This document shows, piece after piece, positions 18,452 through 27,779 of a DNA stretch of 64,000 bases (within the stretch, counting starts at the first letter, position 1; each line of letters starts with the position of its first letter). This DNA comes from Clostridium beijerinckii (lineage in GTDB: Bacteria; Bacillota; Clostridia; Clostridiales; Clostridiaceae). The DNA lies in contig NZ_CP073653.1 of the NCBI RefSeq assembly GCF_018223745.1, forward strand, positions 5,617,501 through 5,681,500, written 5' to 3'. The notes beneath the pieces are model-generated. The model was not told where the DNA came from, did not search any database, and worked only from the letters and a program-made list of their open reading frames with translations. A program made the translations under genes and the position numbers.

Positions 18452-19708
18452 CTATTTTAATTCATGAATAAATAATCCACTTCTTAATTTAGGCTCAAAC
18501 CATGTTGATTTTGGTGGCATTACCTCTCCAATATCAGCAACATCCATAATGTCATGAACCTCTGTTGGATACATAGAAAAAGCAATCTTCATATCTGAAT
18601 TAACTCTTTTTTCAAGCTCTTTGATTCCTCTGATACCGCCTATAAAGTCAATTCTATCTGATGTTCTGACATCTTCAATTCCTAAGATTGGTGTTAGTAC
18701 ATTACTTTGAAGAATTGCAACATCAAGTTGCGCTATAGGATTATTTTCATCAAACGTCCCATCTTTTGCCTCTAATAAATACCATTCTCCTTCAACATCC
18801 ATCCCAAATGTATGCTTCTTAGCAGGCTTTACAGGCACATTATTTTCAGATTTAGTTACAATAAAGTTTTCCTCTAACTTCGTAATCAATTCTTCTTTAG
18901 TCATTCCATTTAAATCTTTAACAACTCTGTTATAATCCATAACCATTAGATCATTATCAGGGAATGCAACCGCTAAGAAATAGTTAAACTCTTCCTCACC
19001 AGTATAATTTGGATTTTCGGCTCTTCTCTTAAGCCCAACTTTTACAGCGGAAGCCGATCTATGATGACCATCTGCAATATATAAATAATCTATTTCCTTA
19101 AATAGGTCAACTATTTCGTCTATAATAATTTCATTATCTACAACCCATACAATGTGCGTTATACCATCTTCGGCTACGAAATTATATATAGGTTTTCTTT
19201 TACTTTCATTCTGAATCCAAGCATCTATTATTTCTGATGCAATTTGATCTTCCTTGTATGTTAAGAAAATTGGCCCAGTATTTGCATCACAATAATCAAC
19301 ATGATTAATTCTATCCTGTTCCTTATCCGCCCTTGTAAACTCGTGTTTTTTAATTATATTATTCATATAATCATCTATAGATGCACAGAATACAATTCCT
19401 GTTTGAGATCTTCCATTCATTATTTGCCTATATATGTATAAACAAGGTTCTTCATCTTGAATAAATTCTCCATCTCTTATCATTCTATCAAGATTTTCTT
19501 TAGCCTTTGCATATACCTTAGGATCATGTACATCTATTTCTGGATCTAAATCTATTTCTGGTCTATCAACGTGGAGAAATGAGTGTGGATTTCCAACCAC
19601 CATTTCTCTTGCTTCATCACTACTCATTACATCATATGGTAAAGCTGCTATTTTTGAAGCTAATTCCTTAACTGGTCTAATTCCTCTAAAAGCTTTAACT
19701 ATCGCCAT
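18452..19708 (-). CDS. DUF1015 family protein linked to serine synthesis
   Basis: A 418-residue cytosolic protein. The start is ATG 19708 with AGGAGG 8 bases upstream; the TTG one codon earlier is less likely. Family landmarks are FRGIRPVKELASKIAALPYD at the N-terminus, the HEFTRADKEQDRINHVDYCD stretch, and YIADGHHRSASA. The GHHR motif recalls the ParB/sulfiredoxin-fold proteins, which include an archaeal ADP-dependent serine kinase. The gene follows serA by 17 bp, so a role in serine or phosphoserine metabolism is plausible, but no activity is established from this sequence. Confidence 0.85.
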   Translation of the reverse strand: MAIVKAFRGIRPVKELASKIAALPYDVMSSDEAREMVVGNPHSFLHVDRPEIDLDPEIDVHDPKVYAKAKENLDRMIRDGEFIQDEEPCLYIYRQIMNGRSQTGIVFCASIDDYMNNIIKKHEFTRADKEQDRINHVDYCDANTGPIFLTYKEDQIASEIIDAWIQNESKRKPIYNFVAEDGITHIVWVVDNEIIIDEIVDLFKEIDYLYIADGHHRSASAVKVGLKRRAENPNYTGEEEFNYFLAVAFPDNDLMVMDYNRVVKDLNGMTKEELITKLEENFIVTKSENNVPVKPAKKHTFGMDVEGEWYLLEAKDGTFDENNPIAQLDVAILQSNVLTPILGIEDVRTSDRIDFIGGIRGIKELEKRVNSDMKIAFSMYPTEVHDIMDVADIGEVMPPKSTWFEPKLRSGLFIHELK

Positions 19709-19725
19709 CAAAAATTCCTCCTAAA

Positions 19726-20634
19726 TTATAGATTAAAGAATTCCTTTATTACTGAAACTACTTCTTCACCTATTCTTGTTTGAGCTTCTTTAGTTGCAGC
19801 TCCAATGTGTGGGGTAGCACTAACTTTCGGATGGTTAATTAATTCTTCATTCTTAGTTGGCTCCTCTTCAAATACATCAATACCAGCTCCAGCAATTTCA
19901 CCTTTATTAAGTGCTTCTATTAATGCTGCTTCATCAACGACCTTACCTCTAGCACAATTAATAAGATATGCTGTATTCTTCATTAATTCCAATTCTTTTT
20001 TTCCTATTAATGAACCAGCCGCTTTATCATAAGGTACATGAAGTGAAATAAAATCTGAAACCTTTAATACTTCTTCTAAAGATACAAAATCATAATCTAA
20101 ATCATCATGTCTTCCTTCAATTGTATAATATACAACCTTCATACCCAAAGCAGTTGCCTTTTTAGCTAAAGATTGACCTATTCTTCCCATTCCAACGATT
20201 CCAAGTGTTTTACCCGCAATTTCAGTTCCTTCATATTTCTTTTTATTCCATTCACCATTTCTCATAGTGTAGTTAGATATCGCAATAAATCTTGCAAGTG
20301 CAAACATATGACCAATTGCAAGTTCTGCAACTGAATCTGAGCTTGCTGATGGAGTATTTCTTACTGTTACTCCTTTTCCTTGTGCAGCAGGAATATCTAT
20401 GTTATCTATTCCAACACCAGCTCTAATAGCCAATTTTAAATTTCCGCCTGCTTCTGCTTCAAATACATCAGCTGTAAGCTTAGTAGCTGATCTAATAACA
20501 ACTGCATCAAATTCCTTTAATTTCGCCCCCAATATATCTTGGTTAAAGTGTTCATTGACAACTTCTACTCCCAATCCATTCAATGCCTCAATTGACGCAT
20601 TTTCTAATCCGTCGTTTGTTAATACTTTGATCAT
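19726..20634 (-). CDS. serA: D-3-phosphoglycerate dehydrogenase, short form
   Basis: A 302-residue NAD-dependent 2-hydroxyacid dehydrogenase that makes 3-phosphohydroxypyruvate, the first step of serine synthesis. The Rossmann motif GIVGMGRIGQSLAKKA, the substrate arginine in NCARGKVVDEAAL, the Glu in AGIDVFEEEP, and the catalytic His in SATPHIGAATKEAQ are all present. There is no C-terminal ACT domain, so allosteric serine inhibition of the long-form type is not expected. AAGGGGGATTTTAAAC precedes the ATG. It is the first gene of a two-gene operon with DUF1015; serC and serB are not adjacent. Confidence 0.93.
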   Translation of the reverse strand: MIKVLTNDGLENASIEALNGLGVEVVNEHFNQDILGAKLKEFDAVVIRSATKLTADVFEAEAGGNLKLAIRAGVGIDNIDIPAAQGKGVTVRNTPSASSDSVAELAIGHMFALARFIAISNYTMRNGEWNKKKYEGTEIAGKTLGIVGMGRIGQSLAKKATALGMKVVYYTIEGRHDDLDYDFVSLEEVLKVSDFISLHVPYDKAAGSLIGKKELELMKNTAYLINCARGKVVDEAALIEALNKGEIAGAGIDVFEEEPTKNEELINHPKVSATPHIGAATKEAQTRIGEEVVSVIKEFFNL

Positions 20635-21336
20635 GTTTAAAATCCCCCTTAATTTAAATACGCTTATTGCTAATATTTCTAATAAAATTTATAAGCTTCA
20701 AACAATAACTAATTGTTATATCATAGTTATTAACTACTAATATTATTAGTCAGATAAATTATCCGCCTTTTCATAATAGCTAACATAAATTCACACAATT
20801 AATTATAATTCCACTACTAAAGTGCCATAAACAATATCCAATTTCCATATCCTATTAAACTTATCTGAATTGTAGAGCTAAAAAAATTGCATAGACTTAA
20901 ATTCCTTATATTTCTATATAATTCTAAGCTTCTGCACCATATAAATTACTCTATAATAAACTTTAAATTTTATCCTTGGACTTGGAATATTTATTTCACT
21001 TCTTAAATCCTATCTTTTTTATTTTACTACTTATTTGGCTTTAATTCAATACTTTATGGGCCAAATTATGATTTTAATATTGATGCTTTTATACTGTTAA
21101 ATCTATGTAAATATGTCTTAAAAATTGCTTAATATAAATCTTAAAGTATATATTTTCAAAATCCTAGTAATCGAGTACTTATACTTAATTCAGCTGGAAA
21201 CGTAAAAAATCGCTTGCAGCAGAATATATTAAATAGTTTTCTTTATAGGGACATGCTCCACTTTTGAGATTGCGTATTTCTATTATTTTTAAGAGCTATC
21301 TTCGGATTTAATTTAATTATATCTTCCTAAAAAATA
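20635..21336. other. 700-bp gene-free region upstream of serA, with a repeat remnant
   Basis: No ORF with initiation signals is visible. I looked for a T-box or SAM-type leader before serA and saw no conserved motif on the minus strand. Segments 21195-21234 and 21248-21267 resemble 31322-31361 and 31484-31504 near the aldehyde dehydrogenase gene (shared CTTGCAG, TTAAAT and CTTTTG blocks), suggesting a decayed dispersed repeat. Confidence 0.45.
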
Positions 21337-21388
21337 AAAGAACCACTTTAAAATATAAGCATATTTTAAAGTAGTTCTTTCAATTTAT
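21333..21388 (-). terminator. intrinsic terminator after oppA
   Basis: A 20-bp stem with one mismatch (21337-21356 with 21361-21380) and a 4-base loop is followed on the minus strand by TATTTTTTAGG. It starts about 20 bases downstream of the oppA stop, closing the opp operon. Confidence 0.9.
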
Positions 21389-21402
21389 TTAACTAAAGTT
21401 TA

Positions 21403-23058
21403 TTATTTTTTACCTTCTATATATGCGCTATCAAAGTATATATAGCCAAGTGGAGATACTCTTACACCTTTAACATAATCCTTTATTCCAAATGTCTTAG
21501 TATCGTGATATAAAGGAATAATAGGCATCTCTTCCATTAGAAGATCTTCTGCTTGATGTAATATATCGAATCTCTTGTTAGCATCTGTTTCATTCTTTGC
21601 TGCATCAACTAATTGATCATATTTTGGATTATTGTATCCAACTTCATTATTAGGAGAAGTTGATATAAACATGTCTACAAAGGTCATAGGATCAGAATAA
21701 TCTCCAGTCCATGCACCTCTTGCCATTTCATAGTTCTTAGCATCTCTAGTTGCTTGGAATACTTTCCATTCTTGAGTTTGAAGTTCAACATTTACGCCAA
21801 TCTTCTTCCACATATCTTGGATTGCTTGATATAATTCACCATTACCATTTTCAGGATTGTATAATACTACAAGTGGTGGTAATCCTTGACCATCTGGATA
21901 TCCAGCTTCAGCTAATAGCTTCTTAGCCTTTTCTATATCACCATTTTCTTCAAAGTACTTTTTATTTGCAAAGTCTTTTCCATCTGGGCCAGTAATTCCA
22001 GGAGCTACAAAGCTATGTGCAGGTGTTTGACCACTCTTAAGTACTTTTTCAACAATTGTTGTTCTGTCTATGGCATTAGCTAATGCTTCTCTAAATTTCG
22101 CATTACTCAATACTTTTGCAGCATTTGGATCTATTTCTTTAGCTTTATCAGAAACATTAACATCAACATATTGAGTTCCTAACATCTTAAATGTAGTAGC
22201 AGTCTTATCTTTTATCGCTTGCTCAATTTCTGATGATGGAACAGAGTATACCATATCGAATTGACCTGTCTTATAACTTGCCCATGCTGATGTATTTTCA
22301 GTAACCATCTTCATTGTGATTTTATCAAGTTTGATTTTATCTTTATCTGGATAATTTTCATTTTTTTCTAGTACAATTTGATCTTTAATCTTATAATCTG
22401 TAAATTTGAAAGGACCATTTGAAACTAAAGTTTTAGCATCTTTTGCCCAATCTTTATTTCCTTCAACAATCTTTTGATCTACAGGCATATATGTCGTAGA
22501 TGATGTTAATTCTAAGAAGTATGGACATGGTGCTGCAAGAGTAACTACTAATGTACTATCATCAGTTGCTTTTACTCCAACTTGATCTGCAGTTCCTTTT
22601 CCTGTATTATATTCTTCTCCACCCTTAAGATATAGTAATTGGAATGAATATATAGATGCAGTTTCAGGATTTAATACTCTTTTCCATGCATATTCAAAAT
22701 CACTAGCCTTAACTGGATCCCCATTTGACCATTTTAGATCTTTCTTTAAATGAAAAGTATATGTTAACTTATCATCAGATACTTCCCATTTTTCAGCTTG
22801 ACCTGGAATTGCCTTACCACTCTCATCCAATTTACATAGCCCTTCAAAAGCATTTGCGTCTACTATAGATCCATCAACTGCTTGGTTTAGCCCTGGATCT
22901 AAAGTCTTTGGATCAGCTGCTAAGTTGAAAACTAACTCTTGTTTTCCTGAAGTCGCTGCTTTATCAGTTTTCTTAGAACCACAACCAGCTAAAACTGTAA
23001 GTCCAAGTGTTGCTGCTAAAGCTACTGCGCATAATTGTTTTACTTTGCTTTTTTTCAT
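21403..23058 (-). CDS. oppA: oligopeptide ABC transporter substrate-binding lipoprotein
   Basis: A 551-residue extracytoplasmic binding protein of the SBP_bac_5 family. A lipoprotein signal peptide ends in the lipobox LAGC, with lipidated Cys26. Family signatures include AADPKTLDPGLNQAVD near the mature N-terminus, KWSNGDPVKASDFEYAWKR, and RGAWTGDYSDPMTFVD. It captures peptides for OppBCDF and, in Gram-positives, can also bind signalling peptides. It is last in the operon, 158 bp after oppF, which leaves room for its own promoter or an mRNA-processing site. Confidence 0.93.
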   Translation of the reverse strand: MKKSKVKQLCAVALAATLGLTVLAGCGSKKTDKAATSGKQELVFNLAADPKTLDPGLNQAVDGSIVDANAFEGLCKLDESGKAIPGQAEKWEVSDDKLTYTFHLKKDLKWSNGDPVKASDFEYAWKRVLNPETASIYSFQLLYLKGGEEYNTGKGTADQVGVKATDDSTLVVTLAAPCPYFLELTSSTTYMPVDQKIVEGNKDWAKDAKTLVSNGPFKFTDYKIKDQIVLEKNENYPDKDKIKLDKITMKMVTENTSAWASYKTGQFDMVYSVPSSEIEQAIKDKTATTFKMLGTQYVDVNVSDKAKEIDPNAAKVLSNAKFREALANAIDRTTIVEKVLKSGQTPAHSFVAPGITGPDGKDFANKKYFEENGDIEKAKKLLAEAGYPDGQGLPPLVVLYNPENGNGELYQAIQDMWKKIGVNVELQTQEWKVFQATRDAKNYEMARGAWTGDYSDPMTFVDMFISTSPNNEVGYNNPKYDQLVDAAKNETDANKRFDILHQAEDLLMEEMPIIPLYHDTKTFGIKDYVKGVRVSPLGYIYFDSAYIEGKK

Positions 23059-23216
23059 TGCATATTCCCCCTTAATTTATCATTTATTATTTATTTTATT
23101 TATATCTGTTTAAATCATTTTTCCCAAAATTCTTTAACAGTATACTAAATATCTAATTAATTTCTATTTTTTGTTTAGGCATTATGAGTTTAACTAATCA
23201 CTTTTCTTACCAAAAT

Positions 23217-24200
23217 TTAGTTATTATACAAGTGACATGCCACAAAATGGCCTGGCTTTACTTCCTTTAACTCTGGATCAACTTCTGAACAAATTGGTTT
23301 TGCATACTTACATCTACCTTTAAATCTACATCCTGGTGGTGGATCTATTGGTGATGGAATATCTCCTTCTAGAACTATTCTTTTATTATTTTTAGCTACA
23401 TCTGGATCTGGTATTGGTACTGCTGAAAGTAATGCTTGTGTATATGGATGCAATCCTTCCGAATAAACCTTATTACTTTCTCCCTTTTCAACCATTCTTC
23501 CAAGGTACATAACTCCTATATGAGTTGATATATGCTTAACCATTGAAAGATCATGGGCTATAAACAAATAAGTCAATCCTAATTCTTCCTGAAGTTCTTC
23601 TAGCATGTTTATAACCTGAGCTTGGATAGAAACATCCAGTGCTGATATTGGCTCATCACAGACTATTAATGACGGTTCTACAGCTAACGCTCTTGCTATG
23701 CCTATTCTTTGTCTTTGTCCACCTGAAAATTCATGTGGATATCTATTTATATGATCACTAGCAAGTCCAACTTTTGATAATAAACTTCTTATTCTTTCTG
23801 TTCTTGCTTCACCTGTTAGTAATTTATGAACATCAATAGCTTCTCCTATTATATCTCCAACAGTCATTCTTGGATCTAGAGATGCATAAGGATCTTGAAA
23901 GATCATCTGCATTTCCTTCCTCAAAGGAACCATATCTTGTTTTGAATACTTTGTTATATCTTTTCCGTTAAAAATTATTTGACCTTCCGTTGGTTCATAA
24001 AGCTTTAATATAGTTCTACCTGTAGTTGTCTTTCCACATCCCGATTCACCTACAAGTCCTAAAGTTTCTCCTCTTTTTAGTGAGAATGAAACCCTATCTA
24101 CTGCCTTAACATAACTTTTACCTTTAAATAACCCTTTATTTGCAGGGAAGTATTTACATAAATCTTTAACTTCTAAAATTACATCTTTATTATCTTCCAC
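23217..24200 (-). CDS. oppF: oligopeptide ABC transporter ATPase OppF
   Basis: A 327-residue ABC ATPase with Walker A GESGCGKTT, the signature FSGGQRQRIGIARAL, Walker B LIVCDEP and the H-loop LFIAHDLSMV. The C-terminal oligopeptide extension carries the Cys-rich GCRFKGRCKYAKPIC motif that can bind an Fe-S cluster in this family. It overlaps oppD by one base, indicating translational coupling. It pairs with OppD as the two ATPase subunits. Confidence 0.95.
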   Translation of the reverse strand: MEDNKDVILEVKDLCKYFPANKGLFKGKSYVKAVDRVSFSLKRGETLGLVGESGCGKTTTGRTILKLYEPTEGQIIFNGKDITKYSKQDMVPLRKEMQMIFQDPYASLDPRMTVGDIIGEAIDVHKLLTGEARTERIRSLLSKVGLASDHINRYPHEFSGGQRQRIGIARALAVEPSLIVCDEPISALDVSIQAQVINMLEELQEELGLTYLFIAHDLSMVKHISTHIGVMYLGRMVEKGESNKVYSEGLHPYTQALLSAVPIPDPDVAKNNKRIVLEGDIPSPIDPPPGCRFKGRCKYAKPICSEVDPELKEVKPGHFVACHLYNN

Positions 24201-25207
24201 TACTCCATCCTCCTTATAGGTGATTCGACTTCTGGCGCATCCTCATGACATAACCAACATGCTGTACGATGCTTATCTCCTATTTCAAATAAAGGAGGTT
24301 GCTCTTGAATGCAAATCTTCATTGCATAATCACATCTGGCTGCAAATGGACATCCAACTGGTGGCTTTAATAAATCTGGTGGCTGTCCTTCAATTGGAAT
24401 AAGTTTTTCTTTAATATCTTCTTTAGGATTTGGTACACTTCTTAAAAGTCCCCAAGTATAAGGATGTTTTCCTCTGTAGAATATATCTTCTGCTGTTCCC
24501 GTCTCTACTATTATTCCACCATACATTACATTTATTCTACTACATACATCCGCAACAACACCTAAATCATGAGTTATTAATATAATAGCAGTATCAAGTT
24601 TCTGTTTTAATTCCTTCATTAAATCTAAAATTTGAGCTTGAATAGTAACATCCAATGCTGTTGTTGGCTCATCTGCAATAATAAGCTTTGGCTCACAAAT
24701 TAAACTCATAGCAATCATTGCTCTCTGTCTCATACCACCTGAAAATTCATGAGGATACTGTTTCATTCTCTTTTCAGGACTTGGTATTCCAACTAATCCA
24801 AGCATCTTTATAGCTTCTTTTCTCGCCTCTGCTTTACTGATTTTCTTATGTTTTATTAATGGCTCCATCAATTGATCGCCTATTGTATAAACTGGATTTA
24901 GTGAAGTCATAGGATCTTGGAATATCATTCCTATATCATTTCCTCTTATAGACTCCATTTCAACTTCTTTTACATCCGAAATATTTTTTCCATCAAAGAG
25001 TATTTCTCCGCCTACAATTCTTCCATTGTCTGCTAGTAATCTCATAATTGACATCATAGTAACACTTTTACCACAACCTGATTCTCCAACTATTCCTAAG
25101 GCCTCTCCCTTTTCTAAGTAAAAAGACACCCCTCTTACTGCATGTACTTCACCGGCACTAGTTTTAAAGGAAGTTTTTAAATCTTTTACGTCTAGTAATT
25201 TTTCCAT
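24200..25207 (-). CDS. oppD: oligopeptide ABC transporter ATPase OppD
   Basis: A 335-residue ABC ATPase with Walker A GESGCGKSV, the signature FSGGMRQRAMIAMSL, Walker B LIIADEPTTALD, H-loop ITHDLGVV and the C-terminal Cys motif GCPFAARCDYAMKIC. TAGGAGGAAGAATGAAAA precedes the ATG. It is 15 bp after oppC. Confidence 0.95.
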   Translation of the reverse strand: MEKLLDVKDLKTSFKTSAGEVHAVRGVSFYLEKGEALGIVGESGCGKSVTMMSIMRLLADNGRIVGGEILFDGKNISDVKEVEMESIRGNDIGMIFQDPMTSLNPVYTIGDQLMEPLIKHKKISKAEARKEAIKMLGLVGIPSPEKRMKQYPHEFSGGMRQRAMIAMSLICEPKLIIADEPTTALDVTIQAQILDLMKELKQKLDTAIILITHDLGVVADVCSRINVMYGGIIVETGTAEDIFYRGKHPYTWGLLRSVPNPKEDIKEKLIPIEGQPPDLLKPPVGCPFAARCDYAMKICIQEQPPLFEIGDKHRTACWLCHEDAPEVESPIRRME

Positions 25208-25222
25208 TTTTCATTCTTCCTC

Positions 25223-26170
25223 CTATCTCTTGTTTTTTGGATCTAATGCTTGACTCAATCCATCGCCAAAAAGGTTAAAGCATAATATTATTATGCAAAT
25301 CATCGCTGCTGGAAAAAATAATTGATATGGGTATGTGTATATACCTTGCATCGCTTCATTTGCCAATGTTCCAAGAGATGCTCTTGGCGCTGCAATCCCA
25401 AGACCAATAAAGCTTAAAAATGCTTCTGTAAATACGGCTTCTGGAATCAATAATGTTAATGTAACCATTATTGATCCTATACAGTTTGGAATTAAATGTC
25501 TTATTAATATTCTTGCATTTGTTGCACCCAATGACTTTGCAGCAAGAACAAATTCTTGTTGCTTTAATTGAAGAACATCTCCTCTTACGATTCTAGCCAT
25601 TCCAATCCAATAGGTTATAGAAAGACCCAATACTATAGTGAGAAGACCACTTCCACCAGCTGCTCCTGGTTTATTTAAAATAGCCATAAATATTACTACA
25701 TATATAGTCATTGGAATTGAAGATAGAACGTCTACTATTCTCATTAATATACTATCTACTATTCCTCCAAAATAACCAGCTACTCCACCATATAATACTC
25801 CAATAACTAGATTTATAAATGCTGCCAGTACAGCAATAATTAATGAATATCTAGCTCCATAAAAATTTCTAACAAACAAGTCTCTTCCAAGGTTATCTGT
25901 TCCAAACCAATGCTCAGCAGACGGCTTTAAATATGTTTGTGATAAATCATTAGCAGCATAATCATATTTAGATAACATTGGAACCAAAATAGCAGCTGCA
26001 ACTACAAGTACTATTATCACTAATGATACTATTGCCATTTTGTCCTTTTTTAATCTCCTCCATGCATCCTGCCAATATCCAACACTTGGTCTAACTACTA
26101 CATCGATTTTCTTTTCTTCTGCACTTAGAGGAGTAAACAATTCTTTTTTAATTTTTAATCCATTTTCCAT
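25223..26170 (-). CDS. oppC: oligopeptide ABC transporter permease OppC
   Basis: A 315-residue inner-membrane permease with an N-terminal cytosolic segment (YWQDAWRRLKKDKMAIVSL), several membrane helices and the EAA-type coupling loop KSLGATNARILIRHLIPNC. The periplasmic-side HWFGTDNLGRDLFVRNFYGA motif is typical of DppC/OppC. GGGGAGGAAAAGAGAAA precedes the ATG. Confidence 0.95.
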   Translation of the reverse strand: MENGLKIKKELFTPLSAEEKKIDVVVRPSVGYWQDAWRRLKKDKMAIVSLVIIVLVVAAAILVPMLSKYDYAANDLSQTYLKPSAEHWFGTDNLGRDLFVRNFYGARYSLIIAVLAAFINLVIGVLYGGVAGYFGGIVDSILMRIVDVLSSIPMTIYVVIFMAILNKPGAAGGSGLLTIVLGLSITYWIGMARIVRGDVLQLKQQEFVLAAKSLGATNARILIRHLIPNCIGSIMVTLTLLIPEAVFTEAFLSFIGLGIAAPRASLGTLANEAMQGIYTYPYQLFFPAAMICIIILCFNLFGDGLSQALDPKNKR

Positions 26171-26187
26171 TTTCTCTTTTCCTCCCC

Positions 26188-27114
26188 TTATACTTCCGCA
26201 TCTTGTAATTTTATTCTCGGATCAATTAATACATATAATACATCAACAAAGAATGTAAAGAATATTAACATTGTACAATAAAATACTGTTACCCCAAGCA
26301 ACATAGAATAATCTCTATTTGTAACCGATTGTACAAATTCATTACCAAGTCCAGGAATAGCAAAAATCTTTTCTGTTACAAATCCACCCGTTAATATAGA
26401 AGCCGTTAATGGCCCAACATATGTGACTATTGGAATCAACGAATTTCTTAAAGCATGTTTAAAGATGATTGTACTTTTGCTTAAGCCTTTTGCTTTTGCG
26501 GTTCTTATGTAATCAGATTTTAATACATCTATTAACTTACTTCTTGTAAGTCTTGTGATAAATGATAACGATGATGCTGATAGTGCTATACAAGGCATTA
26601 TATCATTTTTCCATTCACCAAAACCTGTTGGAGGTAGTAGTTGAAGTTCAACACCTAATATATAAATTAAAACTGCACCAATTACAAAACTTGGTATTGT
26701 GATACAAAGCGTTGCAATAAATACAACCACTCTATCCGGCCACTTTCCATTTTTTAATGCTGCAAGTGTTCCAAGAAGTATTCCTCCAATTAGTGACATA
26801 ATTACAGCTATTATACCTAATTCAGCAGATGCTGGGAATGATTTACTTATAGTATCTGCTACTCCTCTTCCTTCAAAAACCATTGATTCACCAAAATCCC
26901 CATGAACCAAGTTACTTAAATACATTGTGTATTGGTCGAATAAAGGTTTATCTGTTCCATACTTTGCTGCCATATTTGCCTTAACTTGTGGCGTTAACTT
27001 GTCCCCATCAAAAGGTCCTCCTGGCATAAGTCTCATTAGAAAAAATGTCACTGTTATTACAACCAATATTGTTAACAGACTTACTAAAAATCTTTTTCCA
27101 ATATATTTTAACAT
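26188..27114 (-). CDS. oppB: oligopeptide ABC transporter permease OppB
   Basis: A 308-residue permease beginning MLKYIGKRFLVSLLTILVV, the characteristic DppB/OppB N-terminus. It has about six membrane helices and the coupling loop RTAKAKGLSKSTIIFKHALRNSLIPIV. It is the first gene of oppBCDFA, with AGAAGGAGAGAAATAC before the ATG and a cre-like palindrome about 110 bp upstream. Confidence 0.95.
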   Translation of the reverse strand: MLKYIGKRFLVSLLTILVVITVTFFLMRLMPGGPFDGDKLTPQVKANMAAKYGTDKPLFDQYTMYLSNLVHGDFGESMVFEGRGVADTISKSFPASAELGIIAVIMSLIGGILLGTLAALKNGKWPDRVVVFIATLCITIPSFVIGAVLIYILGVELQLLPPTGFGEWKNDIMPCIALSASSLSFITRLTRSKLIDVLKSDYIRTAKAKGLSKSTIIFKHALRNSLIPIVTYVGPLTASILTGGFVTEKIFAIPGLGNEFVQSVTNRDYSMLLGVTVFYCTMLIFFTFFVDVLYVLIDPRIKLQDAEV

Positions 27115-27222
27115 GTATTTCTCTCCTTCTTTTCTATTTTATATAATTTATTTTTTAATATTTGGAAATTCTGTATGAATATTTAAAATTTTTAATAAAA
27201 TTTTAAATATTTTCTGTTTTCT

Positions 27223-27236
27223 TGGAAGCGCTTCCA
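27223..27236. promoter_or_regulatory. cre-like palindrome upstream of oppB
   Basis: TGGAAGCGCTTCCA is a perfect 14-bp palindrome and matches 12 of 14 positions of the CcpA cre consensus TGWNANCGNTNWCA. It lies 109 bp upstream of oppB, so carbon-catabolite control of peptide uptake is plausible. Other LacI-family regulators bind similar palindromes. Confidence 0.6.
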
Positions 27237-27266
27237 CATTCGCTTAAAAATTTCAATATATTATGG

Positions 27267-27311
27267 CAATGGAGTCATTAAACAAAACTAAAATGTCTAA
27301 TAACTCCGTTG
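27267..27311. promoter_or_regulatory. stem-loop in the oppB upstream region
   Basis: Bases 27267-27280 and 27298-27311 can form a 14-bp stem with two G-U pairs and a 17-base loop. There is no U-tract, so it is not an obvious terminator. The remainder of the 665-bp gap (27115-27779) shows no ORF with a ribosome binding site and no other clear structure. Confidence 0.35.
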
Positions 27312-27779
27312 TTATCTATTTATCAATATTTAATTTTTACTCCATAAAATTTAATTTATTCTCAATTTAATACTATAATAATAATCTTATTCTCTAAAAA
27401 TGTCAACATTATATTTGAAATAGATAATATCAATTCTATATAAATTTCATAAAATATTACCATTATGATGAACTAAATATATGCATTATAAATCTAAATA
27501 TTCGTGATTTTAACTAGTTTCTAATGATCAATATTATATTCTTTCTAGCGCAAAGCTATAACTTATTATTCCAATTATAATTTCTTTATATCTTTGAAAA
27601 TATAGAGCATTTTTACTAAACTCCATATTTTTTTGATATCATAATCTGATGTAAAATAGTATTTATATGATTATCCTAATTTATTTATAGATTTAAATTG
27701 TTATTATCATTAAGACCTTTTGTCTTTTACTTAATTTTATAAATTTCTATAATTTATATTTGTTTCTTCTATATTTAAT

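Noticed and set aside
20635..21336. T-box or other amino-acid leader before serA
   Set aside because: No T-box sequence, no specifier-like stem and no terminator near serA could be identified on the minus strand.
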